Positions 47,733 through 58,009 of a stretch of DNA of 64,000 bases are shown here, one piece after another. A program made the position numbers and the translations under genes. Position 1 is the first letter of the stretch. Each line of letters starts with the position of its first letter. This stretch comes from an uncultured Flavobacteriales bacterium (GTDB taxonomy: Bacteria > Bacteroidota > Bacteroidia > Flavobacteriales > BACL11), in the NCBI GenBank assembly GCA_905612305.1, contig CAJQRK010000005.1, positions 27,861 to 91,860 on the forward strand. Reading direction: 5' to 3'. Under the pieces are notes generated by a model that searched no databases, was not told the origin of the DNA, and was given only the letters and a program-made list of their open reading frames with translations.

Positions 47733-48923
47733 TTACGTAATGATAGAATTTAATATTTTTGTTGTAGCTCCACTATTTTCTTGTATATAATTAATTCCAA
47801 TCGATTTATCAAAAGTTCTAAAAAAGTCAATAGCTGAAATTAGTTCTGTATAATTAGAAATTGAGATAGCTCCTTTCTGCTTTGTCAATTCTATTGCTTC
47901 ATTGAACTTTAGGTAGTTAGGCCCAAAAATAACAGGTAACCCAAAAGCAACTGCTTCTAAAATATTGTGTATTCCAACTCCAAAACCACCTCCAATATAA
48001 GCAGTATTTCCATACTGATAGATATTAGATAGGATACCAATACTGTCAATAATAAGCACATTACTATTACTGATATTTGTATTGTTTGCTTTTGAAAATA
48101 ATAAAGCATTAGTATTCCTTTGTAATGCGCTAATATGTTTTAGCTCATGTGGAGCAATAATGTAATTGTAATTAGGATTTTCCTTAATATATTTTACTAA
48201 AAGGACTTCATCTTTAGGCCAGGTACTACCGCAAATAATGGTGGTTTTGTTTTTGGAAAATCCTTCAATTAAAGGAATTCTTATTGCATTTTGAGTATTG
48301 GTAATAACGCTATCAAAACGGGTGTCGCCTGCAACAGTGCAGTTGGAAAAGCCAATATTTTTCAATAATTCTTTTGAGTTGTTATCCTGAACAAAAAAGT
48401 GACTTACGTTATTAAGTTGCTTTGCAAACCATTTGTGTCTGAAAAAAAATTGTTCCTTTCGGAAGATAGCAGATACACTATAAAAAGGGATATTTTTCTT
48501 TTTAAGCTCAGTCATATAATTGAACCAAAACTCATATTTTATAAATACTACTTTTATGGGTTTTACAATACTGATGAACCTTGTTGCATTTGCTTTAGTG
48601 TCAACCGGAAGGTAAAATATCCAATCAGCAACTTTGTAATTTTTACGGATTTCATATCCAGAAGGTGAGAAGAAAGTCAGTAATATTTTATGTTTAGGGT
48701 ATTTTTGTTTGTAGGCTTTAATAATAGGTTTCCCTTGTTCAAATTCCCCAAGTGATGCACAATGAAACCACACAATATTTTGTTCTTCTTTTATAGCTTT
48801 TGATAATCGCTTAAAAATATGTCTTCTGCCCTTAACCCATAGTTTGGCTTTGACATTAAAAAGTAATGCAAGATATATACCGAATAGATATAAATAGATG
48901 CTTATTTTGTACAAAATACGCAT
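47733..48923 (-). CDS. waaA: 3-deoxy-D-manno-octulosonic acid transferase
   Basis: VWFHCASLGEFEQGKPIIKAYKQKYPKHKILLTFFSPSGYE, ICGSTWPKDE, GNTAYIGGGFGVGIHNILEAVAFGLPVIFGPNYLKF. Confidence 0.95.
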   Translation of the reverse strand: MRILYKISIYLYLFGIYLALLFNVKAKLWVKGRRHIFKRLSKAIKEEQNIVWFHCASLGEFEQGKPIIKAYKQKYPKHKILLTFFSPSGYEIRKNYKVADWIFYLPVDTKANATRFISIVKPIKVVFIKYEFWFNYMTELKKKNIPFYSVSAIFRKEQFFFRHKWFAKQLNNVSHFFVQDNNSKELLKNIGFSNCTVAGDTRFDSVITNTQNAIRIPLIEGFSKNKTTIICGSTWPKDEVLLVKYIKENPNYNYIIAPHELKHISALQRNTNALLFSKANNTNISNSNVLIIDSIGILSNIYQYGNTAYIGGGFGVGIHNILEAVAFGLPVIFGPNYLKFNEAIELTKQKGAISISNYTELISAIDFFRTFDKSIGINYIQENSGATTKILNSIIT

Positions 48924-49696
48924 TAAAAGTAATGAAATTCCTCTTCATTTTTTCGGTGAATAGGGATAATTATTTCTACTTTAAAGCCAAGTAATTTGCC
49001 CCATGATTTAGAATCTGGGTAATATTCATTTTCTTTAAAATTATAGTCTCTTTGGTTTTTAGTATAAGCCATAGTATAATTTATACCGGCGCTCATCTGG
49101 AATTTTCCGTTTTTGCTATAATATTTATAATCTGCAGAGAACTTACTGCTAAGACCATTAGTAAAACGATCATAACCTTTCTTCATTTCCTCATTAAGCT
49201 GAGGTATATTTTGGTCTTTAGTGTCAATAAAAATTTGATGTTGCAAAAAACCTAGCCCAGTTGATAGATAAAAGCCACTTAAATTGTTGTGATTAAGATT
49301 ATGTAGATATGGGAAATATCGTGTTTTTGCGTTGTGCGCATGAATTGCATAGCCAATAAAAATATATGAAGAAAGACCTCGTTCCATCAGGTTTATATTT
49401 GCATAATGACCATCAGCTCCTATTAAAGCGCCAGTTGATGTAGTTATGTTTTTAAAAATAGTACTGTCTTTTATATTATCTCCAAAAAGATAATCCCCTT
49501 CAATTCCGTAAAACATATTGTTTTCTTTCTCAATTAAAAAAGAGAACCCAATGGACGAGTTGTCACCAAAGTATTTCGCTAAATCACCAATTGGTAATTG
49601 ATGAGTATATCCAAAAGTAAATATACTTTGTTTATTTTCTTGCGCAAAAGAAGTTGAAATAATTATAGTTAGAAATAGTGTAAACAGGCCCCTCAT
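48923..49696 (-). CDS. Predicted outer-membrane beta-barrel protein, unknown function
   Basis: Signal peptide MRGLFTLFLTIIISTSFAQ; beta-barrel-like alternation; abuts waaA. Confidence 0.55.
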   Translation of the reverse strand: MRGLFTLFLTIIISTSFAQENKQSIFTFGYTHQLPIGDLAKYFGDNSSIGFSFLIEKENNMFYGIEGDYLFGDNIKDSTIFKNITTSTGALIGADGHYANINLMERGLSSYIFIGYAIHAHNAKTRYFPYLHNLNHNNLSGFYLSTGLGFLQHQIFIDTKDQNIPQLNEEMKKGYDRFTNGLSSKFSADYKYYSKNGKFQMSAGINYTMAYTKNQRDYNFKENEYYPDSKSWGKLLGFKVEIIIPIHRKNEEEFHYF

Positions 49697-49771
49697 TTAT
49701 TTTTTTCAGATTTTCGTGCTAAAATACATTTTCAGTGGCTAATAAACGCAAATCATTGGCTAATAATTGTC

Positions 49772-49779
49772 TATATTTG
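49772..49779 (+). promoter_or_regulatory. Bacteroidota-type -7 element for rfbB
   Basis: TATATTTG 30 nt upstream of the rfbB ATG. Confidence 0.5.
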
Positions 49780-49809
49780 CTCCCCATTTCAAACTAAGGA
49801 AAAGAAAAG

Positions 49810-50859
49810 ATGAGTAAAACAATTTTAATAACAGGAGGTGCTGGTTTTATTGGCTCGCATGTAGTGCGATTATTTTCAAATAAATATCCTGATTACAAAA
49901 TAGTAAACTTGGATAAATTAACCTATGCTGGGAACTTAGAAAACCTTAGAGATATTGAGAATCATGCTAATTATATTTTTGAAAAAGGCGATATAGTAGA
50001 TGAAAGATACATTAAGGATTTATTTTCAAAATATAATTTTGATGGAGTAGTACATTTAGCTGCCGAAAGTCATGTTGACCGTTCAATTACAAACCCAATG
50101 GAGTTTATTATGACCAATGTAGTGGGAACGGTTAATCTGTTGAATGCAGCTAAAGATGCATGGAAAGGAAATGAGGACGGGAAATTATTTTATCATGTTT
50201 CAACTGATGAAGTGTATGGAAGTTTAGGAGATACAGGATTGTTTTTAGAAACGACATCATACGACCCTCAATCACCATATTCATCTTCAAAAGCTAGTTC
50301 TGACCATTTTGTGCGTGCTTATGGAAATACTTATGGCATGCCTTTTGTAATTTCAAATTGCTCCAACAATTATGGGCCAAATCAGTTTCCTGAAAAACTA
50401 TTACCTCTTTTTATAAATAATATCCGAAATGGAAAAGCATTGCCCGTTTATGGTGATGGAAAATTCACGCGTGATTGGCTGTATGTAGTAGATCATGCCA
50501 TTGCGATTGATAAAATTTATCATGAAGGCAGAAATGGAGAAACCTATAATATTGGCGGGTTTAACGAATGGACAAATATCGATTTGATAAAAGTATTGTG
50601 CAAGCAAATGGATATTGCTTTAGGCAATGCTGCTGGAACTGCTGAAAATCTTATCTCCTATGTAAAAGACCGACCAGGGCATGATAAACGTTATGCTATT
50701 GATGCCAATAAATTGAAAAATGAATTAGGCTGGGAACCATCTTTACAATTTGAAGAAGGATTGGTAAAAACTATTGCTTGGTATTTAGGGAATAAAGAAT
50801 GGATGGATAATATTACTTCAGGTGATTATCAAAATTACTACAAACAACAATACAGTTAA
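49810..50859 (+). CDS. rfbB: dTDP-glucose 4,6-dehydratase
   Basis: ILITGGAGFIGSHVVRLF, HLAAESHVDRSI, FYHVSTDEVYGSLG, YDPQSPYSSSKASSDHFVRAY. Confidence 0.96.
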   Translation: MSKTILITGGAGFIGSHVVRLFSNKYPDYKIVNLDKLTYAGNLENLRDIENHANYIFEKGDIVDERYIKDLFSKYNFDGVVHLAAESHVDRSITNPMEFIMTNVVGTVNLLNAAKDAWKGNEDGKLFYHVSTDEVYGSLGDTGLFLETTSYDPQSPYSSSKASSDHFVRAYGNTYGMPFVISNCSNNYGPNQFPEKLLPLFINNIRNGKALPVYGDGKFTRDWLYVVDHAIAIDKIYHEGRNGETYNIGGFNEWTNIDLIKVLCKQMDIALGNAAGTAENLISYVKDRPGHDKRYAIDANKLKNELGWEPSLQFEEGLVKTIAWYLGNKEWMDNITSGDYQNYYKQQYS

Positions 50860-51596
50860 TGTTAAAATGGTTTTCAAAAAAGAAAGAAGAGGACTGCACT
50901 CCTCTTGATTTTTCAGTATTGAAAACAGATATTCATTCCCATTTTATTCCAGGAATAGATGATGGCGCTCCTGACTTAGAAGCCTCAATTTATCTTATTA
51001 AAAAAATGCAGGAATTAGGCTACAAAAAAGTAATTACCAGCCCACATGTGATGAGTGATTTTTACAAAAACACTCCTGAAATAATATTAGAAGGACTTAC
51101 TGATGTGCGTGCAGAGCTGAAAAGGCAAAACATCAATATGGACATTGAAGCAGCTGCAGAATATTATATTGATTTTGATTTTGAACAGAAAATAGGCAAG
51201 GAGAAATTCTTAACTTTTGGGGATAATTATATTTTGGTAGAACTTTCATTTATGCAAGCACCAAACAACTTATTTGACATTATATTTAAACTCCAAATGG
51301 AGGATTATAAAGTAGTGCTGGCACACCCAGAGCGCTATGCTTATTATGTAGAAAAGGATTATGAAGAATTAGTGGCAAGAGGAGTGCTTTTGCAAATTAA
51401 TTTACTTTCATTAATTGGGTACTACTCTCCTAAAATACAACAAAAAACAAAAGGACTAATTGCTGAAAATCAAGTGAGTTTTGTTGGTACAGATTGCCAT
51501 AATATGAGCCATGCAGCATTATACGAAAAATGCCAGACTCAAAAAGACTGGCATGATTTGGTAAATAGCGGAAAACTATTAAACGCTACTTTATAA
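50859..51596 (+). CDS. CpsB/CapC-type tyrosine-protein phosphatase (PHP family)
   Basis: LKTDIHSHFIPGIDDGAPDLEASIYLIKKM, KVITSPHVM, VVLAHPERYAYY, FVGTDCHNM. Confidence 0.92.
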   Translation: MLKWFSKKKEEDCTPLDFSVLKTDIHSHFIPGIDDGAPDLEASIYLIKKMQELGYKKVITSPHVMSDFYKNTPEIILEGLTDVRAELKRQNINMDIEAAAEYYIDFDFEQKIGKEKFLTFGDNYILVELSFMQAPNNLFDIIFKLQMEDYKVVLAHPERYAYYVEKDYEELVARGVLLQINLLSLIGYYSPKIQQKTKGLIAENQVSFVGTDCHNMSHAALYEKCQTQKDWHDLVNSGKLLNATL

Positions 51597-52472
51597 ACTT
51601 GCACTTTGCGTTTCAAGTTGACGATCTACTTTGTTAAACAAACCTTGTAATACTTTTCCAGGACCTACCTCAGTAACTGAAGTTAATCCATCAGCTATCA
51701 TTTGTTGCATTATTTGCGTCCATAATACTGGTGCTGTTAATTGCTTTTTTAAGTTTTCTTTAATTTCTTTAGCATTAGTAATAGGTTTTGCTGTTACGTT
51801 TTGGTAAACAGGACAACTTCCTTCTGAAAAATTAGTTGAGTCAATGGCTTGCTCTAATTCTGCTTGTGCTGGTTCCATAAGTGGTGAGTGAAACGCACCG
51901 CCAACAGGAAGTTTAAGCGCTCTTCTGGCACCAGCTTCAGTAAGTTTTACGCAAGCAATATCAATCCCCTCATTACTCCCAGAAATTACCAATTGCCCAG
52001 GGCAATTATAGTTAGCAGGCACTACAATTTCATCAATTGCTGAACAGATATTTTCGACAACTTCATTTTCTAATCCTAGGATAGCGGCCATAGTTGAAGG
52101 ATTTTGTTCGCATGCTTTTTGCATAGCTATAGCCCTTTTTGACACCAATTTTAATCCATCTTCAAATGATAAAAAGCCAGCAGAAACTAAGGCTGAAAAT
52201 TCGCCCAAGGAATGCCCAGCAACCATTTTTGGCACAAAAGAAGCTCCTAATAATTTTGCTAAAATTACAGAATGTAAAAAGATAGCAGGTTGCGTTACTT
52301 TTGTTTTTTTTAGAGCTTCAGTATCTCCTCCAAACATAACATCTGTAATTGAGAATCCTAAAATTTTGTTTGCTTTATCAAATAATTGTTTAGCTCTTGC
52401 TGATGCTTCATAAAGGTCTTTTCCCATTCCAGGAAATTGCGCTCCTTGACCAGGAAATACATATGCTTTCAT
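51591..52472 (-). CDS. fabD: Malonyl CoA-acyl carrier protein transacylase
   Basis: AYVFPGQGAQFPGMGKDLYE, MVAGHSLGEFSALVSAG, GGAFHSPLMEPAQAEL. Confidence 0.97.
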   Translation of the reverse strand: MKAYVFPGQGAQFPGMGKDLYEASARAKQLFDKANKILGFSITDVMFGGDTEALKKTKVTQPAIFLHSVILAKLLGASFVPKMVAGHSLGEFSALVSAGFLSFEDGLKLVSKRAIAMQKACEQNPSTMAAILGLENEVVENICSAIDEIVVPANYNCPGQLVISGSNEGIDIACVKLTEAGARRALKLPVGGAFHSPLMEPAQAELEQAIDSTNFSEGSCPVYQNVTAKPITNAKEIKENLKKQLTAPVLWTQIMQQMIADGLTSVTEVGPGKVLQGLFNKVDRQLETQSASL

Positions 52473-52510
52473 ATAAAATATAGTTTTGAGTAACTAATAA
52501 CTAGCCTGTT

Positions 52511-53074
52511 TTATTTTATCAAATTCATAAATTCTGAACGCGTTTTTTCATCTTTTAAAAAGATGCCGGAAAAAGCTGAAGTTGTAGTTGAGGAATGTTG
52601 TTTTTGCACGCCTCTCATTTGCATGCAAAGGTGTTGTGCTTCTATTACAACCGCTACTCCTCTTGGGTTTAAGACGTCTTGCAAACAATCTTTTATTTGA
52701 TCTGTCAATCGCTCTTGCACTTGTAATCTTCTGGCAAATACATCTACAATTCTTGGTATTTTACTTAAACCTACAATGCACCCATTTGGGATATAGGCAA
52801 TGTGTGCTTTTCCAAAAAAAGGTAACATGTGGTGCTCGCATAAGGAGTATAGCTCAATATCTTTTACTACAACCATCTGGCTATAATCTTCTGAAAACAT
52901 GGCTGATTTTAAAATTTCAGCAGGATTTTGTTTGTAGCCATTGGTCAGAAAATCCATAGATTTGGCTACACGTTCAGGAGTTTTTAAAAGACCTTCTCTA
53001 TCAGGATTTTCGCCAAGTTCAGATAAAACCGATTTGATATTATCAGCTAGGTGTTTATTGTAAGTATCACTCAT
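52511..53074 (-). CDS. folE: GTP cyclohydrolase I
   Basis: [73 protein letters not shown]. Start at internal Met 53074. Confidence 0.96.
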   Translation of the reverse strand: MSDTYNKHLADNIKSVLSELGENPDREGLLKTPERVAKSMDFLTNGYKQNPAEILKSAMFSEDYSQMVVVKDIELYSLCEHHMLPFFGKAHIAYIPNGCIVGLSKIPRIVDVFARRLQVQERLTDQIKDCLQDVLNPRGVAVVIEAQHLCMQMRGVQKQHSSTTTSAFSGIFLKDEKTRSEFMNLIK

Positions 53075-53092
53075 TTTTTTATAAATATGGGG

Positions 53093-53100
53093 CAAATATA
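53093..53100 (-). promoter_or_regulatory. Minus-strand -7 element for folE
   Basis: CAAATATA on +, i.e. TATATTTG on -, 18 nt upstream of the folE start. Confidence 0.55.
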
Positions 53101-53116
53101 CTACCTTTTCTTTTGG

Positions 53117-53124
53117 TATATTTG
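53117..53124 (+). promoter_or_regulatory. Plus-strand -7 element for mqnB
   Basis: TATATTTG ending 4 nt before the mqnB ATG at 53129. Confidence 0.55.
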
Positions 53125-53128
53125 CCAA

Positions 53129-53704
53129 ATGAAGATACTATTGGTTGTGGCTACAAAATCAGAAATTTTTGAAGATAAATTCAAGCATTGTGATGTGATG
53201 GTTACCGGTGTAGGAATGGTGAACACTACTTTCTTTTTAACCAAGAGGTTGAGTAAAAGATCTTATGATTTAGTGATAAACATGGGTGTTGCCGGTTCTT
53301 TTTCTGATGAAATAAAAATAGGAGATGTGGTTGAAGTTATAGAAGATAATTTTTCAGAAATTGGTTTTGAAGATGGTAATAATTTTTCTAAATTCACTAA
53401 CTTTGGGATTGAAAATTCCTTCAAGGTTGACAAAAAAACAAATTTTAAAAAAGCAAAAGGAATTACTGTAAATACTGTTCATGGAAATAAAAAGACAATT
53501 ACTGAAATTATTAGCAGATTAAACCCAGATGTGGAAAGCATGGAAGGTGCAGCTTGTTTTATGGTGTGTAAAAAGTTTAAAATTCCTTGTATTCAGATTA
53601 GAGCTATTTCTAATAAAGTAGAAAAACGCAATCCAGAAAATTGGGATTTAGATTTGGCAATTTTAAACTTAAATACTGAAGTAGAAAAAATTATCGATTG
53701 CTGA
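53129..53704 (+). CDS. mqnB: Futalosine hydrolase
   Basis: [76 protein letters not shown]; overlaps mqnD. Start at internal Met. Confidence 0.93.
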   Translation: MKILLVVATKSEIFEDKFKHCDVMVTGVGMVNTTFFLTKRLSKRSYDLVINMGVAGSFSDEIKIGDVVEVIEDNFSEIGFEDGNNFSKFTNFGIENSFKVDKKTNFKKAKGITVNTVHGNKKTITEIISRLNPDVESMEGAACFMVCKKFKIPCIQIRAISNKVEKRNPENWDLDLAILNLNTEVEKIIDC

Positions 53705-54513
53705 TGAAACTAACTTTAGGTTTTTCACCCTGTCCAAACGATACTTTTATTTTTGACGCATTAGTTCATCATAAAATTGACACAGAAGGCTTAGAATTTG
53801 AAATAGTTTTTGCAGATGTTGAACAACTTAATCAGTGGGCTTTTCAGCAAAGATTGGATGTTACCAAACTATCCTATCACGCATTTACTTATTGTGTAAA
53901 TAATTACGCTCTTTTAGATAGCGGTTCAGCTTTAGGGAATAATTGTGGGCCACTGCTGATTAAAAAACCAGAAACGATTTTAACTTCTGAAAGTAAGATC
54001 GCAATTCCAGGAAAATATACTACAGCAAATATGTTGCTTGGTATAGCTTTCCCGGAATATCAAAATAAAGTAGAAGCCCTTTTTTCAGATATTGAAAATG
54101 ATGTGATTAAAGGAAAGGTAGATGCAGGACTTATCATTCATGAAAATAGATTTACTTATGAAGATAAAGGGTTAGAAAAGATAAAAGATTTAGGGGAGTT
54201 TTGGGAAGAAGAAAATCAGCTTCCTATCCCTTTAGGAGGAATTGTTGTTAAAAGAGCACTGCCCTTGGCAATTCAGAAAAAACTAGAAAGAGTGCTGAGA
54301 AAAAGTGTGGAATATGCTTTTGAAAACCCAAATAGTTCTACTGATTATGTGCAATTCAATGCTCAGGAAATGGAAAAGGAAGTGGTGGATGCACATATTA
54401 ATCTGTATGTGAATGATTTTTCTGTCTCCCTAGGGGTTGAGGGAAGAAAAGCAGTTGAAAAAGTATTTGAGAAGTTAAACAAATCAGCTAAAGAAGTTTT
54501 TATAGGAACGTAA
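53704..54513 (+). CDS. mqnD: 1,4-dihydroxy-6-naphthoate synthase
   Basis: LTLGFSPCPNDTFIFDALVHHKIDTEGLEFEIVFADVEQLNQWAF, LPIPLGGIVVKR. Confidence 0.95.
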   Translation: MKLTLGFSPCPNDTFIFDALVHHKIDTEGLEFEIVFADVEQLNQWAFQQRLDVTKLSYHAFTYCVNNYALLDSGSALGNNCGPLLIKKPETILTSESKIAIPGKYTTANMLLGIAFPEYQNKVEALFSDIENDVIKGKVDAGLIIHENRFTYEDKGLEKIKDLGEFWEEENQLPIPLGGIVVKRALPLAIQKKLERVLRKSVEYAFENPNSSTDYVQFNAQEMEKEVVDAHINLYVNDFSVSLGVEGRKAVEKVFEKLNKSAKEVFIGT

Positions 54514-54621
54514 TTATTGTTTCATAATTTTATTTGCAGTAAAAGTAAGGAAAGAAACATGAATATAAGTCTCTATATTTTATCAAGTAAGTATATTGAT
54601 TTATTTTCTTAAATTCGCAAA

Positions 54622-56379
54622 ATGAAAAGATGGCTATTTATACTAGTATATTTCCCTATTGTTATATCCGCTCAAAGCTTATACAATCCTCAAGATTTAT
54701 ATGACAGTTCAGGAGGCCTTTTTGATGAAGATTCTATTAGAAATATTCATTTAAATTTTAATAATCCAAATTACCATTTATATTTGGTCAATTCATGGTA
54801 TTATTCTCCAGATGAAAGGATTCCTGCCACATTAACATTAAATGGTACTGTTTATGATAGTGTAGGGGTAAGATATAAAGGTAATTCCACATTTTGTTTA
54901 CCTAATGATAATTCTAATCATAAAGTACCCTATAATATTGATTTCAATTATTTTATAGATAGTCAAAAAGTATTGGGATATAAAAAGATGAAGTTAGCTA
55001 ATGCGTGGATGGACCCTACTTTTGTCAAAGATATTACAGCAAGTAATATTTATAGAAATTACCTGCCTTCTGGTGAAGCAAATTTAGTAAAACTTCATTT
55101 GCAAGGTAATTATCTTGGTCTTTATGTAAATACAGAATCAATTAATAAACAATTCACAAAAAAACACTTTGATGAGAAATCAGGGCCACTTTTTAAATGT
55201 GATAATATTGATCGATTTTGTGATACTGCAAATGCCCCTTCCTCATATCCTCCTAGCTTAATATATCTTGGAAATGATAGTGCTTTATATTATAATAGCT
55301 ATGACATGAAATCAGATAATGGATGGGAGCAGCTAGTTAACCTAATAAAAGTTCTTGATTTAGATTTTCAAAATATAGATAGCGTCCTAAATGTCGATAG
55401 AACTCTTTGGGCATTTGCTGTAAATAGTGTAATTTCTAATTTAGATACTTATAACGGATATTATATCCATAATTATTATTTGTACCAAACTAAAGATGGT
55501 TTATTCCAAATGATTCCATGGGATTTAGACAATAGTTTTTCAGGAGCTATTATGGGATTCGATTATTTTAATCAATCTAATATCTATGAATATGATCCTT
55601 ATCATTATGGAGTTCCAGGTGATAGACCTCTCGCTGAGAAACTGCTTAATGATCCTTTTTACAGAAAACAATACACGGCTCATATGCGGACAATAATAAA
55701 CGAAGCATTAGATACTGCTGTAATTAGAAATCAAATCAACCAATTACAATCTTTAGCTCATAATGCTGCTGATGGTGATCAATGGAAAGGATTCTCTATG
55801 GCTCAATATTATAGTAATGTAGAATCTGCTATTTGGACGAACTGGGGTTTTGGAGGAATTATGTCGACTATTGACGCCAGAAAACAATATTTATTATCTC
55901 ATCCAGAGATTGCTTTATCACCCCCTACTATTTATGGGTTAAATATTACTAATAATTTAGTTACAGTAAATGCTATTAGCGCATCAACTTTGGAGTTAAT
56001 GGCAACCACAAGTGAGTATCATTCAAAATTTCAACCCTTTGTAATGTTAGATGATGGCACTAATGGTGATGTAATGGCGAATGATGGCATTTATTCATCA
56101 ACATTACCATTTCAATCTAGTGGGCTTGATATCAAGTTTTATATTAGAGCTCAAAATAATGACGCCATGGCTCTATTGCCCGAAAGAGCCGAATATGAAT
56201 TTTATACTTATTCTCTTGTCTCTGGTCTTTTTGAAGCGCCATCAACTACGCACAAACAACTTATAGGGATTACTGATTTATTAGGAAGGACAATTACTAA
56301 TCCTAAATCATTAACAAATACTCCTTTATTCTATATTTATGATGACGGAACGGTGGAGAAAAGGGTAATTATTAAGTAA
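54622..56379 (+). CDS. CotH-kinase-family protein with T9SS type A-like C-terminal sorting domain
   Basis: VRYKGNSTFCL, KKMKLANAWMDPTFVKDITASNIYRNYLPSGEANLVKLHLQGNYLGLYVNTESINKQFTKKHF, MIPWDLDNSFSG; C-terminal GITDLLGRTITNP...PLFYIYDDGTVEKRVIIK. Confidence 0.9.
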   Translation: MKRWLFILVYFPIVISAQSLYNPQDLYDSSGGLFDEDSIRNIHLNFNNPNYHLYLVNSWYYSPDERIPATLTLNGTVYDSVGVRYKGNSTFCLPNDNSNHKVPYNIDFNYFIDSQKVLGYKKMKLANAWMDPTFVKDITASNIYRNYLPSGEANLVKLHLQGNYLGLYVNTESINKQFTKKHFDEKSGPLFKCDNIDRFCDTANAPSSYPPSLIYLGNDSALYYNSYDMKSDNGWEQLVNLIKVLDLDFQNIDSVLNVDRTLWAFAVNSVISNLDTYNGYYIHNYYLYQTKDGLFQMIPWDLDNSFSGAIMGFDYFNQSNIYEYDPYHYGVPGDRPLAEKLLNDPFYRKQYTAHMRTIINEALDTAVIRNQINQLQSLAHNAADGDQWKGFSMAQYYSNVESAIWTNWGFGGIMSTIDARKQYLLSHPEIALSPPTIYGLNITNNLVTVNAISASTLELMATTSEYHSKFQPFVMLDDGTNGDVMANDGIYSSTLPFQSSGLDIKFYIRAQNNDAMALLPERAEYEFYTYSLVSGLFEAPSTTHKQLIGITDLLGRTITNPKSLTNTPLFYIYDDGTVEKRVIIK

Positions 56380-56438
56380 TAGTAAAGCATCTTTCAAATA
56401 AAAAATACTGTATATTTAGAGTCTAATTATATTTAAAA

Positions 56439-56840
56439 ATGAAAACATTAATAAACAAAAGTTATTACTATGCTCTCCTTTTTGGGTTGGTATTTGTCTT
56501 TACTTCATGTGAAAAAGCAGATAATAATGCCATTGTAAGTAATGATGCGCAACAAGCGCGTAAAGCATATACTGATAAAGCATATATTGAGATTGAAGTT
56601 AGCCCAATTGTAAAAACATCATGTTATTTTGTGCAATGGGACAAAATAATAATGACTCCAGTGTCTGGTTTTTTTGAGTATTATGATACAGAGAATAATT
56701 GGGTTGCCTCAATTGATTTTGGTGATGGAACTTGTGATCAGTGGGCAACTAAAAGTTGGGATGTAGATGCGTTTCCTGATTACCCTAATAGCAGTAAAGA
56801 TTTTTCAGTTTTTGATTATTCTGGCAAGAAAGATAAATAG
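56439..56840 (+). CDS. Small lipoprotein with DFGDGTCD motif
   Basis: Lipobox LVFVFTSCEKADN; GFFEYYDTENNWVASIDFGDGTCDQWATKSWD. Confidence 0.65.
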   Translation: MKTLINKSYYYALLFGLVFVFTSCEKADNNAIVSNDAQQARKAYTDKAYIEIEVSPIVKTSCYFVQWDKIIMTPVSGFFEYYDTENNWVASIDFGDGTCDQWATKSWDVDAFPDYPNSSKDFSVFDYSGKKDK

Positions 56841-56848
56841 AAATTGCC

Positions 56849-58009
56849 TTACCAGTTTGATTTTCCTTTCTTGTTAAATCGGTTATAATTACCGGTATTA
56901 TAGATTACATCTTGCCATTTTTTGTTATTTCCCCATTTTCCTTGCGCAGGACAAACCCTAGGTTTACTTTTGATAAAATAGAAGTTAAGAGATATTTCAT
57001 TAGTCGATCCTGCATTAGTGTAATTTAGTTTTGAAATAGTATAGTCATAACTATAACTAAATTCTAATCCTATACTTCTACTTGTCATTAGTCGGAATCT
57101 TATTATAGGAATGATTGATTCATTCTGAAATTTAACCTTTTTTTCATTGCTGTATCTACCTAACCGGTAAATACCCCCTACCTCTAATTGTATTTTATTG
57201 GCAAATGCTGTAGTAAAACCTATTTCATCTTTTTGTGTCATATTATTCCCTTGTCTTTCATGTTTAGCAAACACTTTCCAGAATTTTATAGATTTAGAAA
57301 CAAAATCAGGAAGCATACCAATGTGTTCTGTATGAATAGTGTATTTAAAAGGCAGTTTAGATGATGCATATTGGTTATTATAGAAAGATTCTATAGGCTC
57401 GTTCAGATGATGAAAGGCTAGACCTAGTAATGTCATATTTCCTTTGCTTTTTAGAGTGCGACCATGTTTTGTTAATATAAAACCTGCAGAAGCATCAAAG
57501 AATCTGTCATCAGTACGGTTAATTGGTAGAATAGCTCCTGTTTGTTCAAAGTAATGACCATAGCCATCCCATTGATCAGAAAAGATCAGATTATAATTAT
57601 TCAGCCTATTAAAGCTCATGACATTCTGTAAGGCCATACTTAAGAACATGTTTTTTTTAAATTGAAAATGAAAAGAAAATGGCACTACCCCTACATCATA
57701 AGATTTAAATACCTGGTTTTCTGTCTGATCTATTAAATAAAACCCTCCACTCCACACTATTTCTCCTCCTCCTATTTTTCTCTTCCTTATAGTTTTGCTT
57801 GCATTAAATTCAATAATATTTGAGTTAAAATATTCTGTTATGCCATTCCATTGGTTTCTTCTAAGTATAAGAAACCTATTATTGTTATCAAAGCCAGCAA
57901 ATGCTGGATTCATATACATCATATTTAAATCGATCTGTGAGAAAGAAGGGTCTTGAGCAAATGTTGTAGTGCAAATAAATAATATTCCAAGAATTAATCT
58001 TCTCCTCAT
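56849..58009 (-). CDS. PorP/SprF family type IX secretion membrane protein
   Basis: QDPSFSQIDLNMMYMNPAFAGFDNNNRFLILRRNQWNGI, and adjacency to a CHU_C-type giant protein. Confidence 0.92.
   Translation of the reverse strand: MRRRLILGILFICTTTFAQDPSFSQIDLNMMYMNPAFAGFDNNNRFLILRRNQWNGITEYFNSNIIEFNASKTIRKRKIGGGEIVWSGGFYLIDQTENQVFKSYDVGVVPFSFHFQFKKNMFLSMALQNVMSFNRLNNYNLIFSDQWDGYGHYFEQTGAILPINRTDDRFFDASAGFILTKHGRTLKSKGNMTLLGLAFHHLNEPIESFYNNQYASSKLPFKYTIHTEHIGMLPDFVSKSIKFWKVFAKHERQGNNMTQKDEIGFTTAFANKIQLEVGGIYRLGRYSNEKKVKFQNESIIPIIRFRLMTSRSIGLEFSYSYDYTISKLNYTNAGSTNEISLNFYFIKSKPRVCPAQGKWGNNKKWQDVIYNTGNYNRFNKKGKSNW

Noticed and set aside
47605-47790. 61-aa ORF MVELVDTLDLKSNERKFVRVQVPSRVHSG
   Set aside because: This is a translation of the tRNA-Leu gene, a well-known spurious ORF.
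52588-52959. 123-aa ORF antisense to folE
   Set aside because: Covers the catalytic region of folE; Leu-rich spurious translation.
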